Assembly: GCA_031384695.1 (NCBI GenBank)
Contig: JANNAV010000146.1
Location: 1-33,901 of the forward strand
Length of the DNA stretch: 33,901 bases
Reading direction: 5' to 3'
Origin: JANNAV01 sp031384695
GTDB taxonomy: Bacteria > Pseudomonadota > Alphaproteobacteria > Rhodobacterales > Rhodobacteraceae
Shown here: in pieces, positions 23,742 through 30,669 of the stretch
How the letters are laid out: every line of letters begins with the position of its first letter
Position numbering within the stretch: position 1 is the first letter of the stretch
The notes under the pieces: model-generated
What the model was told of the DNA's origin: nothing
What the model saw: the letters and a program-made list of their open reading frames with translations, nothing else
The model's database searches: none
Program-made: the position numbers and the translations under genes

Positions 23742-24494
23742 TCAGCGGCGGATATCGTCTTCTTCTTCTTCGTCATCCTCGGCGTGCGGCATGGTGAAAA
23801 AGCTTTCGGCATCCGAGTAATCGGCGGCTTTTTCTTCGCGTTGGGTGGCACCAAACCCTTCCAGACCGGCGAGGCCCGACGGCATCTTCGGCTCGGTATC
23901 CATCGCAAGGCTTTGCTCGGTGGACACCAGCTTGCGCCGCTCGTCATCCGTCATCACCGTGCCGCTCGCGGCCTTCTTGCGCGCCGCCGCCTGTACAGAT
24001 GCATCCAGCTCGGTCTGGCGGCACAAGCCCAGCGCCACCGGATCAATCGGGGTGATCTGGCTGATGTTCCAATGGCTGCGCGACCGGATCGACTGGATCG
24101 TGGGCTTCGTCGTGCCCACCAGCTTGCCGATCACCCCATCCGACAATTCCGGGTGAAACTTCACCAGCCACAGGATGGCCGCCGGGCGGTCCTGCCGCTT
24201 GGACAGCGGTGTATAGCGCGGTCCGCGCCGCTTTTCCTCGCCCACCGCCGAGGCGATGAACTTCAGCTTCAGCTTGTACAGCGGATCGCCCTCGCCCCGG
24301 GTGATCTCGATCTGATCCAATTGGCTGTTGGAAACCGGATCAAACCCCTTCACCCCCGTCGCCACATCGCCGTCGGCAATTCCCTGCACCTCCAGCTCGT
24401 GCATGCCACAGAACTCGGCCACCTGCCGGAAGGTCAGCGTGGTGTTATCCACCAGCCAGACAGCGGTAGCCTTGGACATCAGGGGCTTGGACAT
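23742..24494 (-). CDS. DUF1013 family regulator (TrcR-type cell-cycle transcriptional regulator)
   Basis: 250 residues. It matches the alphaproteobacterial DUF1013 family, named TrcR in current annotations: KATAVWLVDNTTLTFRQVAEFCGMHELEV at the start, then GDVATGVKGFDPVSN and a central helix-turn-helix-like block (LSDGVIGKLVGTTKPTIQSI). The C-terminus is very acidic (DDEEEEDDIRR). Probably a cytosolic DNA-binding regulator; targets unknown. The ATG at 24494 has AAGG about 9 nt upstream; an ATG five codons later is an alternative. A perfect palindrome lies in its promoter region. Confidence 0.88.
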   Translation of the reverse strand: MSKPLMSKATAVWLVDNTTLTFRQVAEFCGMHELEVQGIADGDVATGVKGFDPVSNSQLDQIEITRGEGDPLYKLKLKFIASAVGEEKRRGPRYTPLSKRQDRPAAILWLVKFHPELSDGVIGKLVGTTKPTIQSIRSRSHWNISQITPIDPVALGLCRQTELDASVQAAARKKAASGTVMTDDERRKLVSTEQSLAMDTEPKMPSGLAGLEGFGATQREEKAADYSDAESFFTMPHAEDDEEEEDDIRR

Positions 24495-24544
24495 CGGATC
24501 AACCTTTCAGCTTGCCCACGCCGGGGGGCGGGCCTTTACAAATC

Positions 24545-24561
24545 TTTCCCGGACCGGGAAA
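24545..24561. promoter_or_regulatory. Perfect palindrome between divergent DUF1013 and RNase T2 genes (operator candidate)
   Basis: TTTCCCGG-A-CCGGGAAA, 8-bp arms with a 1-nt centre, 51 nt upstream of the DUF1013 start and 100 nt upstream of the RNase T2 start. A possible minus-strand -10 (TGTAAA, 24535-24540) adjoins it, so a bound protein could control that gene. Confidence 0.4.
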
Positions 24562-24604
24562 ACGGTTGCGGCCCGAGGTTCGTTCGGCGGCCGCGACTTC
24601 CACG

Positions 24605-24633
24605 CTTTCAGGGAATTCACTGCCTGCTATACT
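24605..24633 (+). promoter_or_regulatory. Candidate RNase T2 promoter
   Basis: CTTTCA (24605-24610), 17-nt spacer, TATACT (24628-24633). It gives a leader of about 20 nt that includes GAGGAAAG. Good -10, weak -35. Confidence 0.35.
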
Positions 24634-24660
24634 GCCGTTTCACGCGCGAGGAAAGTGGAA

Positions 24661-25299
24661 ATGCGATTGTCTCTTGCCATGGCTTTTACGGCGATTTTCG
24701 CGCAACCCGCGCTGGCGGAAAACGAGGTTGCGGGCGAATTCGATTACTATGTGATGGCGTTAAGCTGGTCGGCCAACTGGTGCGACCTTACGGGCGATGA
24801 CCGCGCCGATCCGCAATGCGATGCGGGCCGCAACCTGACATTCACCCTGCATGGCCTCTGGCCGCAATATGAGGACGGCTATCCAAGCTATTGCCGCACC
24901 CCCCGGCGTGATCCGTCGCGCGGCCTGTCCGAGGCGATGGCGGATGTGACGGGCGGTTCTGGCGTGGCGTGGCACCAGTGGAAAAAGCACGGCCGCTGTT
25001 CGGGCCTGCCCGCCACCGACTATTACGCCCTGATGCGCAAGGCGTACCGGTCGGTCACCATCCCGCCAATATTTGCGAGGGTTTCCAAAGACCTGATCGT
25101 TCCTGCTGCGGTAATCGAGGATGCCTTTGTGGAAAGCAACCCGGGCCTTGGCCGCGATCAGATCACCATCACCTGCGATGCAGGCAAAATTCAGGAGGTG
25201 CGGATCTGCCTGACCACCGATTTGCAACCCCGCCGCTGCGGTGCCGATGTGATCCGTGATTGCACGCTTGCCGATGCGGAACTGGACGCGGTGCGGTAG
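24661..25299 (+). CDS. Secreted ribonuclease T2 family protein
   Basis: 212 residues with a signal peptide ending PALA (about residue 19), so periplasmic or secreted. Both catalytic segments of RNase T2 are present: CAS1 FTLHGLWPQY (H64) and CAS2 WHQWKKHGRCSG (H105, H110). The usual acidic residue of CAS2 (HEW) is glutamine Q106; known family patterns allow E or Q there. Cysteines suggest disulfides. Expected to cut single-stranded RNA to cyclic phosphates, perhaps for nutrient scavenging. The ATG at 24661 follows GAGGAAAG; the long open frame upstream is antisense to the DUF1013 gene. Confidence 0.92.
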   Translation: MRLSLAMAFTAIFAQPALAENEVAGEFDYYVMALSWSANWCDLTGDDRADPQCDAGRNLTFTLHGLWPQYEDGYPSYCRTPRRDPSRGLSEAMADVTGGSGVAWHQWKKHGRCSGLPATDYYALMRKAYRSVTIPPIFARVSKDLIVPAAVIEDAFVESNPGLGRDQITITCDAGKIQEVRICLTTDLQPRRCGADVIRDCTLADAELDAVR

Positions 25300-25325
25300 C
25301 GGCGCCTGATCGCGCAGTTATGCTT

Positions 25326-25353
25326 TTGCCTTCGGGCGGTTTGGTTTTATGTT
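25326..25353 (+). promoter_or_regulatory. Candidate promoter of the secreted hypothetical gene
   Basis: TTGCCT (25326-25331), 16-nt spacer, TATGTT (25348-25353). It has the same geometry and -10 as the thiB candidate, and gives a leader of about 21 nt with AAAGGA. Confidence 0.4.
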
Positions 25354-25380
25354 CTGTGTTGCAACTTAAAGGATCACGCC

Positions 25381-26007
25381 ATGATCAATATCCTGCGTCT
25401 GCTGCGCCATATCCGGCCGGGCCTTGCCCTGCTGGCCGCGTTGCCTGCCCATGCCGAAGCCACATTCCTGCGGGGTGACACCCAGTACATCGCGGCCTTG
25501 GGCGATTCTGCGGCCACCTCGGGGACCGATGCCGCTAGCTGGGGGTTCTGGGCGGTGGACCCCGGCCCGCGCGGGGTTCGGTCGGCCAACTATCAGGATT
25601 TGCTGGCCAATGCCGGGAAAGCCGCCTCGGGCTGGCAGTTCGATACGGCCGCCTGGTGGCTGGAAGAGCATGGGCTGATCATGGAGGCGCCCGATTTTCC
25701 GCTGCCGGCCGGGCAGTATGTGGTGACGGGCGGGCGCGAGATCACCGCAGTTCTGACGGTTGATGCGCCCGACAGCGCGGGTAAGCAGGCGTGGCGTCTG
25801 TCAGACGGGGCAACGGTTTATGACGTGACGCATCTTGGCTGCCGCGCCGCGCTTTACACCGCCGCAGCCGGGCAATCCTGCACCCCCGACAAAACCCCAA
25901 CCGGCGTGTTCCCGATGCGCCCGGGCGTGGCGATGCCAGCGGTCAGCGGCTGTCGCAAGCAAGACTATCAGGTTCTGATCATCGTCGGGATGATGGTGGA
26001 AAGCTAA
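25381..26007 (+). CDS. Secreted protein of unknown function
   Basis: 208 residues. An N-terminal signal peptide (about 1-25, ending PAHA) is followed by a soluble domain with three cysteines (GCRAALYTA, QSCTP, SGCRKQ) and a tryptophan-rich middle (WWLEEHGLIMEAPDFPLPAGQYVVTG, about 101-126). No family recognised. The ribosome-binding site AAAGGATC precedes the ATG at 25381. Its TAA stop is contiguous with a palindromic repeat that begins TAAAGCGGATT. It may be co-expressed with the RNase T2 gene 81 nt upstream, but has its own promoter candidate. Confidence 0.8.
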   Translation: MINILRLLRHIRPGLALLAALPAHAEATFLRGDTQYIAALGDSAATSGTDAASWGFWAVDPGPRGVRSANYQDLLANAGKAASGWQFDTAAWWLEEHGLIMEAPDFPLPAGQYVVTGGREITAVLTVDAPDSAGKQAWRLSDGATVYDVTHLGCRAALYTAAAGQSCTPDKTPTGVFPMRPGVAMPAVSGCRKQDYQVLIIVGMMVES

Positions 26008-26120
26008 AGCGGATTGCCTTCAATCTGATTCAGATTGAAGGCAATCCAGGACAAGATCAGCTTGGGAATGTTGCGTGTTGCCTACAATCGGGTTCACCCG
26101 ATTGTGCGCAACACGCTCTG
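26005..26120. repeat. Palindromic intergenic repeat, long form with two hairpins
   Basis: Hairpin 1 is a perfect 18-bp inverted repeat with a 1-nt centre (26011-26047, arms GGATTGCCTTCAATCTGA and complement). Hairpin 2 has 21-nt arms with two mismatches and a 2-nt centre (26073-26116). The element begins with the TAA of the upstream gene. A shortened relative lies at 33713-33772. It could form a strong cruciform or RNA structure at the gene end. Confidence 0.9.
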
Positions 26121-26125
26121 AGCCT

Positions 26126-26290
26126 TCACTCCGGCTTTTTCGCCTTAGATGCCGCCTTCATCCGGGCCAGCAATTCTTCCTTGCCGGCGCGCGCGCCGTA
26201 AGGGTTCTTTGCGGTGCCCTTGGCGTTATGCTCGCTGTGGCGGGGCGTGTTCTTGCCCGATTTGGCACTGCCTGACTGACCGTAATTCAC
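26126..26290 (-). CDS. Small basic protein of unknown function (54 residues)
   Basis: A 54-codon frame from a GTG at 26290 to a TGA at 26126-26128. AAGGA sits six nt before the start. The protein is lysine-rich and hydrophilic: MNYGQSGSAKSGKNTPRH, then AKGTAKNPYGARAG and a helical end KEELLARMKAASKAKKPE. The charged, glycine/proline-containing first half and helical tail look like a nucleic-acid- or ribosome-associated small protein, but this is inference. I recall similar small basic proteins in other alphaproteobacteria, without a function. It ends six nt from the palindromic repeat and lies downstream of the adenosine-kinase gene on the same strand. Confidence 0.7.
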   Translation of the reverse strand: MNYGQSGSAKSGKNTPRHSEHNAKGTAKNPYGARAGKEELLARMKAASKAKKPE

Positions 26291-26366
26291 CGCTTTTCCT
26301 TCGCGCTTGCCGTCCTTGCCCGCCCCTTACCGCAAAACGTCGGCCGACGGCAAGGCGCACGCAGGG

Positions 26367-27350
26367 TCAGATCAGGCCCTGTGCGGCAAACAGATCGGTC
26401 AGCCGCGTCTCGGGCCGCGCGCCGAAATGGCTGATCACCTCGGCGGCGGCGATGCAGCCCATCCGGCCCGCAACCTCAAGCGGCCGCCCGGTGGCCAGCC
26501 CGAACAGGAAGCCCGCTGCAAAAAGATCGCCTGCACCGGTGGCATCCACTGGTGTTACCCGCTTTACCGGCACCTCGACCCGCAGATCGCCCTGCAACAC
26601 GATCACCGCATCGCCCGACCGGGTGCACACCACCAGCCCGCAATCCTGCACCGCCTGCCGCAGCGCGCCGTCCAGACCGGTCTGATACAGCGATGCCCAT
26701 TCATGCTCGTTGCCGATCACGAAATCCAGATCCCGCACCAGACGGCGGAACTCGCCGCGATGCCGGTCAACGCAGAACGGATCGGAAAGCGAAATGCCCG
26801 CCCGCCCGCCGCCCGATTGGCACAGCTTGCCCGCCCGCTCAAACGCCTGCATCCCCTTTGGCTTGTCGTAAAGATAACCCTCCAGAAACAGCATGTCGGC
26901 CTGCCCCGCCACCCGGTCGGCCACATCCTCGGGGCCGAGTTCGGACGAAATCCCAAGATAGGTGTTCATCGACCGCTCGCCATCCGGGGCCACGAAGATC
27001 ATCGACCGCGAGGTGGGCAGATTGCCGCCCGCCACCGGTGGGTTGACAAAATCGGTGCCGCCTTCGGCCATCGCCTGCGCATAAAACCGCCCCAGCGCAT
27101 CATCATGCACCCGGCCGATGAACCCGGTGGAAAGCCCCAGATTGCCCAACCCCGCCAGCGTGTTGGCGACCGATCCGCCCGCCGCCTGCACTCGGTCCTG
27201 CATCGCGGCATAAAGCAGTTCGCCCCGCTCGCGCTCCACCAGTTGCATGATGCCCTTGTCGATGCCCATCAGCTCCAGAAAGCTGTCGTCGGCCTTGGAG
27301 AACACATCGACAATCGCATTGCCGATGCCAACCACCTGATAGCGCTTCAT
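26367..27350 (-). CDS. Adenosine-kinase-like PfkB family sugar/nucleoside kinase
   Basis: 327 residues of the PfkB/ribokinase fold. The N-terminus GIGNAIVDV binds substrate; GGSVANTLAGLGNLG is the family GG switch region; the C-terminal signature DATGAGDLFAAGFLFGL holds the catalytic aspartate and anion hole. The N-terminal pattern fits the adenosine-kinase-like branch common in alphaproteobacteria, so the likely reaction is adenosine to AMP with ATP, though other nucleosides are possible. The ATG overlaps the nth stop (ATGA), so the two are coupled. Confidence 0.88.
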   Translation of the reverse strand: MKRYQVVGIGNAIVDVFSKADDSFLELMGIDKGIMQLVERERGELLYAAMQDRVQAAGGSVANTLAGLGNLGLSTGFIGRVHDDALGRFYAQAMAEGGTDFVNPPVAGGNLPTSRSMIFVAPDGERSMNTYLGISSELGPEDVADRVAGQADMLFLEGYLYDKPKGMQAFERAGKLCQSGGGRAGISLSDPFCVDRHRGEFRRLVRDLDFVIGNEHEWASLYQTGLDGALRQAVQDCGLVVCTRSGDAVIVLQGDLRVEVPVKRVTPVDATGAGDLFAAGFLFGLATGRPLEVAGRMGCIAAAEVISHFGARPETRLTDLFAAQGLI

Positions 27351-27991
27351 AGGGTCTTATCCTCGAACAGGCAGTCGTCCCGGATCGGGCAAATGCCGCA
27401 TTTGGGTTTCCGCGCGGTGCAGATATACCGCCCATGCAGGATAAGCCAGTGATGCGCGTGCAATTGGTATTCGGCGGGTACGTTATCTTCGATCGCACGC
27501 TCTACCGCCACCTCATCGCGCCCGGGTGCGATGCCCGACCGGTTGCCCAGCCGGAAGATATGCGTGTCCACCGCCTGCGCCGGTTGTCGGAACCACATGT
27601 TCAGCACCACATTCGCCGTCTTGCGCCCGACGCCGGGCAAGGATTGCAACGCCGCGCGCGATGACGGCACCGCGCCGCCGAAATTCTCGATCAACAGCTG
27701 CGACAACCGGATCACATTGCGCGCCTTGTTGCGGAACAGGCCGATGGTTCTGATATGCCCGATCAGCGCTTCTTCGCCCAGCGCCCGCATCTTTTCCGGC
27801 GTATCCGCCACGGCAAACAACCCCGCCGTCGCCCGGTTAACCCCCTTGTCGGTGGCCTGCGCCGACAAGGCCACCGCCACCAGCAGGGTAAAGGCATTCA
27901 CATGGTGCAATTCGCCCAAAGGCTCCGGCGCGTCCGCCTGAAACCGGGCAAAGACGCGCTGCATCGCGGGATAATCGAGTTGCCTGACCAT
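27347..27991 (-). CDS. nth: Endonuclease III
   Basis: 214 residues from the ATG at 27991. A bifunctional DNA glycosylase/AP lyase for oxidised pyrimidines. The helix-hairpin-helix LPGVGRKTANVVL carries the catalytic lysine, VDTHIFRL the catalytic aspartate, and the C-terminal CTARKPKCGICPIRDDC is the C-X6-C-X2-C-X5-C 4Fe-4S loop. A GTG at 28024 would add 11 residues; neither start has a clear ribosome-binding site, and family alignment favours 27991 or slightly later. It is coupled to the kinase gene by ATGA and is divergent from the Ada-like repair gene, so two DNA-repair genes share a promoter region. Confidence 0.95.
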   Translation of the reverse strand: MVRQLDYPAMQRVFARFQADAPEPLGELHHVNAFTLLVAVALSAQATDKGVNRATAGLFAVADTPEKMRALGEEALIGHIRTIGLFRNKARNVIRLSQLLIENFGGAVPSSRAALQSLPGVGRKTANVVLNMWFRQPAQAVDTHIFRLGNRSGIAPGRDEVAVERAIEDNVPAEYQLHAHHWLILHGRYICTARKPKCGICPIRDDCLFEDKTL

Positions 27992-28096
27992 GCCGCAGAT
28001 ATGCCCCAGCCGGGGCCGTGCCACAAGCCGATGCCGCAGGAAACGGGTCGCAAAACGCGCGCGCGCAGCCTAATCTGGCCGCAACAGGAGATCGCC

Positions 28097-28948
28097 ATGA
28101 CCGACCAGAGCCCGCCCTATCATTACAGCGTCATCGCCCGCGCGGTGAAGATCATCGACGCCGGGGGGGCATCGCTGTCGCTTGATGATCTGGCGGCGGC
28201 CATGGGCATGAGCCCGGCACATTTTCAGCGGCTGTTTTCGCAATGGGTGGGGGTTTCGCCCAAACGCTATCAGCAATACCTGACGCTGGATCATGCCCGC
28301 CGGATGCTGGCGGATCGCTTTACCCTGCTGGATACCGCGCTGGATACCGGGCTTTCGGGCACCGGCCGCCTGCATGATCTGTTCCTGCGCTGGGAGGCGA
28401 TGAGCCCCGGTGATTACGCCAAGGGTGGCGCCGGTCTGACGATATTCTGGGGCTGGTTCGACAGCCCCTTTGGCGCGGCACTGGTGATGGGCACCGACAA
28501 AGGCATCTGCGGCATCGGTTTCGCCGCCGAGATCGGCAAGGCCGGGACGATGCAGGATTTGTGCGCGCGCTGGCCAAAGGCGGATTTTGTCGAAAACCCG
28601 GACCTGCTGCGCCCCTGGGTGCCGGGCATGTTTGGCAACAAAGGCGCAGGCGCGGGGCCGACGCCGCTGTACCTCATCGGCGCGCCGTTTCAGATCAAGG
28701 TGTGGGAGGCGCTGCTGCGCATTCCCAGCGGCCATGTCACCACCTATTCCGAACTGGCAACGGCGGCAGGCACCCCAAAGGCGCAGCGCGCGGTGGGCAC
28801 GGCGGTGGGCCGCAATCCGATCAGCTTTCTGATCCCCTGCCACCGGGCATTGCGCAAATCAGGGGGGCTCGGCGGCTATCACTGGGGCCTGCCCGTCAAG
28901 CGCGCCATGCTGGGCTGGGAGGCGGCGCGGGCGGATGCCAGTGTTTGA
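28097..28948 (+). CDS. AraC-type HTH / O6-alkylguanine-DNA alkyltransferase fusion (Ada without N-terminal zinc domain)
   Basis: 283 residues. The N-terminal AraC helix-turn-helix (about 11-107: LSLDDLAAAMGMSPAHFQRLF, then MSPGDY) is followed by the methyltransferase domain with PFQIKVWEALLRIPSGHVTTYSELA (197-221) and active-site C248 in IPCHRAL. It removes O6-methylguanine by self-alkylation. Compared with E. coli Ada it lacks the methylphosphotriester-sensing zinc domain, so its regulatory input, if any, must differ. The ATG at 28097 has GGAG 7 nt upstream. Divergent from nth. Confidence 0.93.
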   Translation: MTDQSPPYHYSVIARAVKIIDAGGASLSLDDLAAAMGMSPAHFQRLFSQWVGVSPKRYQQYLTLDHARRMLADRFTLLDTALDTGLSGTGRLHDLFLRWEAMSPGDYAKGGAGLTIFWGWFDSPFGAALVMGTDKGICGIGFAAEIGKAGTMQDLCARWPKADFVENPDLLRPWVPGMFGNKGAGAGPTPLYLIGAPFQIKVWEALLRIPSGHVTTYSELATAAGTPKAQRAVGTAVGRNPISFLIPCHRALRKSGGLGGYHWGLPVKRAMLGWEAARADASV

Positions 28949-29073
28949 TATCTGCGTTTGATGGGCGGAAATCTGCCGGGTGCAGGCGTGCCCTGTCCCG
29001 GCGCGGGGAAGGCTGTTATATCCTCGCGCCAAGGGCCCGCGCGGCCTGACCCCTGAAGAAGGCAAGACATCCC

Positions 29074-29730
29074 ATGATTTTCAAAACTCCCCTGACGGTT
29101 GGCGCCCTTGGCATTTTCGCGCTGACCGCCTGCGTCGATCCGAACGCCTACCCCAATGATCCCAACGCCCGCGCCCGCAATGGTGCGGTGATCGGCGGGT
29201 TGATCGGCGCGGTTGCGGGCGGCACCTCCAACGGCGGCAGCAAGCTTGGCAAGGCCGTTGTCGGCGGTGCCATCGGCGCTGCGATCGGCGGCGCCATCGG
29301 CAATGATCTGGATCAGCAAGCCGCCGACCTGCGCGGCTCGATCGGCAATTCCAACATTTCGGTGACGAACAACGGCGATTATCTGGTGGTCAACATGCCA
29401 CAAGACGTGCTGTTCGCCACTGACAGCGCCACCCTGCGGCCCGACCTCGCCTATGATATCCGCGCCGTGGCCAACAACTTGATCCGCTATCCCAACAGCC
29501 GGATCGAGGTGGTGGGCCACACCGACAACTCGGGCGCCGCCGCCTATAATCAGGATCTGGCCCAGCGCCGCGCGGTTTCGGTGGCCAATATCCTGCGCGA
29601 CAGCGGCGTGCCTTCGGGCCGCATCGCCACCATCGGCCGGGGCGAGGAACAACCCATCGCCACCAACCTGACCCCGGAAGGCCGGTCGCAGAACCGCCGG
29701 GTGGAAATCATCATCCGCCCGACAAACTGA
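29074..29730 (+). CDS. OmpA-family outer-membrane lipoprotein
   Basis: 218 residues. A lipoprotein signal peptide ends in the lipobox LTAC (C20). A glycine-zipper segment (about 38-75, repeated GGxIGAxxGG patterns) and a C-terminal OmpA peptidoglycan-binding domain (about 105-216: FATDSATLRPD, VVGHTDNSGAAAYN, LAQRRAVSVAN, NRRVEIIIRP) follow, the YiaD-like architecture. It should sit in the outer membrane and bind peptidoglycan. AAGG lies 11 nt before the ATG. Monocistronic, ended by a strong terminator. Confidence 0.94.
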   Translation: MIFKTPLTVGALGIFALTACVDPNAYPNDPNARARNGAVIGGLIGAVAGGTSNGGSKLGKAVVGGAIGAAIGGAIGNDLDQQAADLRGSIGNSNISVTNNGDYLVVNMPQDVLFATDSATLRPDLAYDIRAVANNLIRYPNSRIEVVGHTDNSGAAAYNQDLAQRRAVSVANILRDSGVPSGRIATIGRGEEQPIATNLTPEGRSQNRRVEIIIRPTN

Positions 29731-29747
29731 AGCTTTCACAACCACAC

Positions 29748-29791
29748 AAGGGCCGGGCATCCCCCGGCCCTTTTTAATTCCGGCCCTTTTT
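29748..29791 (+). terminator. Terminator with duplicated right arm after the OmpA lipoprotein gene
   Basis: GGGCCGGG (29750-29757) pairs with CCCGGCCC (29763-29770), followed by TTTTT. A second CCGGCCC-TTTTT copy lies at 29780-29791, so the left arm could use either T-tract. Confidence 0.88.
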
Positions 29792-29793
29792 CA

Positions 29794-29822
29794 TTGAGGG
29801 CGCGCCCGATTGGTCATATATT
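29794..29822 (+). promoter_or_regulatory. Promoter of the GntR regulator gene
   Basis: TTGAGG (29794-29799), 17-nt spacer, TATATT (29817-29822). The predicted start is near 29829; the leader is about 16 nt with AAGGTG before the ATG. Confidence 0.55.
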
Positions 29823-29832
29823 CAAACCAATC
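29808..29832. promoter_or_regulatory. Operator-like inverted repeat over the GntR promoter
   Basis: GATTGGT (29808-29814) and ACCAATC (29826-29832), perfect 7-bp arms flanking the -10. FadR/PdhR-type GntR proteins bind TTGGT/ACCAA half-sites, though usually more closely spaced than this 11-nt gap. Autorepression is the natural reading. Confidence 0.5.
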
Positions 29833-29844
29833 GCAAGGTGCCGC

Positions 29845-30612
29845 ATGCCATACCAGAAAATCACCCCCGAAAAGCTTGCCAGTTCCGTGGTGCATCAGAT
29901 CGAATTGCTGATCCTGCGCGGCATTTTGCGCCCGGGCGAACGCCTGCCCTCCGAGCGTGAACTTTCCGACCGGCTGGGCGTCTCGCGCCCCAGCCTGCGC
30001 GATGCGGTGGCCGATCTGCAAAGCCGTGGCCTGCTGTCCAGCCGCCCCAACGCCGGGATTTATGTGGCCGAAGTGCTGGGCTCGGCGTTCTCCCCGGCAC
30101 TGGTCGGCCTGTTTTCCACCCATGCCGAGGCGATGTTCGATTACATCGCCTTTCGCCGCGATATGGAAGGGCTGGCCGCCGACCGCGCCGCCCGCCTTGG
30201 TTCCGATACCGATATGGCGGTGATCGGCACCATTTTCACCAAGATGGAAGCCGCCCACCAAAAGCGCGACCCGACAGACGAGGCCGCCCTTGACGCCTCG
30301 TTCCATATGGCGATCATCGAGGCCAGCCATAATGTGGTGATGCTGCACATGATGCGCACGATGTACGATCTGCTGCGCGAGGGGGTGTTCTACAACCGCC
30401 AGATGATGTTCAAAAACCGCACCACCCGCGAGCAACTGCTGGATCAGCACCGCGCCATCAACGCCGGTTTGCAGGCGCGCGATCCGGCGGCGGCGCGGGC
30501 GGCGGTTGAGACGCATCTGAATTTCGTCGAACGCTCGATGGAAGATCAGATCCGGGCCGAGCGTAACGAAGGCGTCGCCCTGCAACGCCTGCACCACGAA
30601 ACCAGCCGGTAG
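29845..30612 (+). CDS. FadR-subfamily GntR transcriptional regulator
   Basis: 255 residues. The winged helix-turn-helix is at about 12-72 (RPGERLPSERELSDRLGVSRPSLRDAVADLQSRGLL). The C-terminal FCD ligand-binding helical domain is at about 95-235 (FRRDMEGLAADRAA, DASFHMAIIEASHN, QHRAINAGLQARDPAAARAAVETHL) and keeps the Asp/His residues that bind a metal in many FCD proteins. The effector is probably a small organic acid; identity unknown. The ATG at 29845 with AAGGTG is chosen over an upstream frame crossing the operator. Monocistronic, next to but not in the atp operon. Confidence 0.92.
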   Translation: MPYQKITPEKLASSVVHQIELLILRGILRPGERLPSERELSDRLGVSRPSLRDAVADLQSRGLLSSRPNAGIYVAEVLGSAFSPALVGLFSTHAEAMFDYIAFRRDMEGLAADRAARLGSDTDMAVIGTIFTKMEAAHQKRDPTDEAALDASFHMAIIEASHNVVMLHMMRTMYDLLREGVFYNRQMMFKNRTTREQLLDQHRAINAGLQARDPAAARAAVETHLNFVERSMEDQIRAERNEGVALQRLHHETSR

Positions 30613-30620
30613 GGTGACAT

Positions 30621-30652
30621 GAAAAAGCCCGGCGCAAACCGGGCTGTTTTTT
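30621..30652. terminator. Bidirectional terminator between the GntR gene and atpF
   Basis: AGCCCGG (30626-30632) with CCGGGCT (30639-30645), flanked by AAAAA on the left and GTTTTTT on the right. It serves both converging transcripts. Confidence 0.85.
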
Positions 30653-30669
30653 GGCCGGATCACCCGGTT

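Noticed and set aside
23436..24800. 454-codon plus-strand open frame crossing yqgE end, repeats and the DUF1013 gene
   Set aside because: It crosses the intergenic repeat block and is antisense to a well-conserved regulator.
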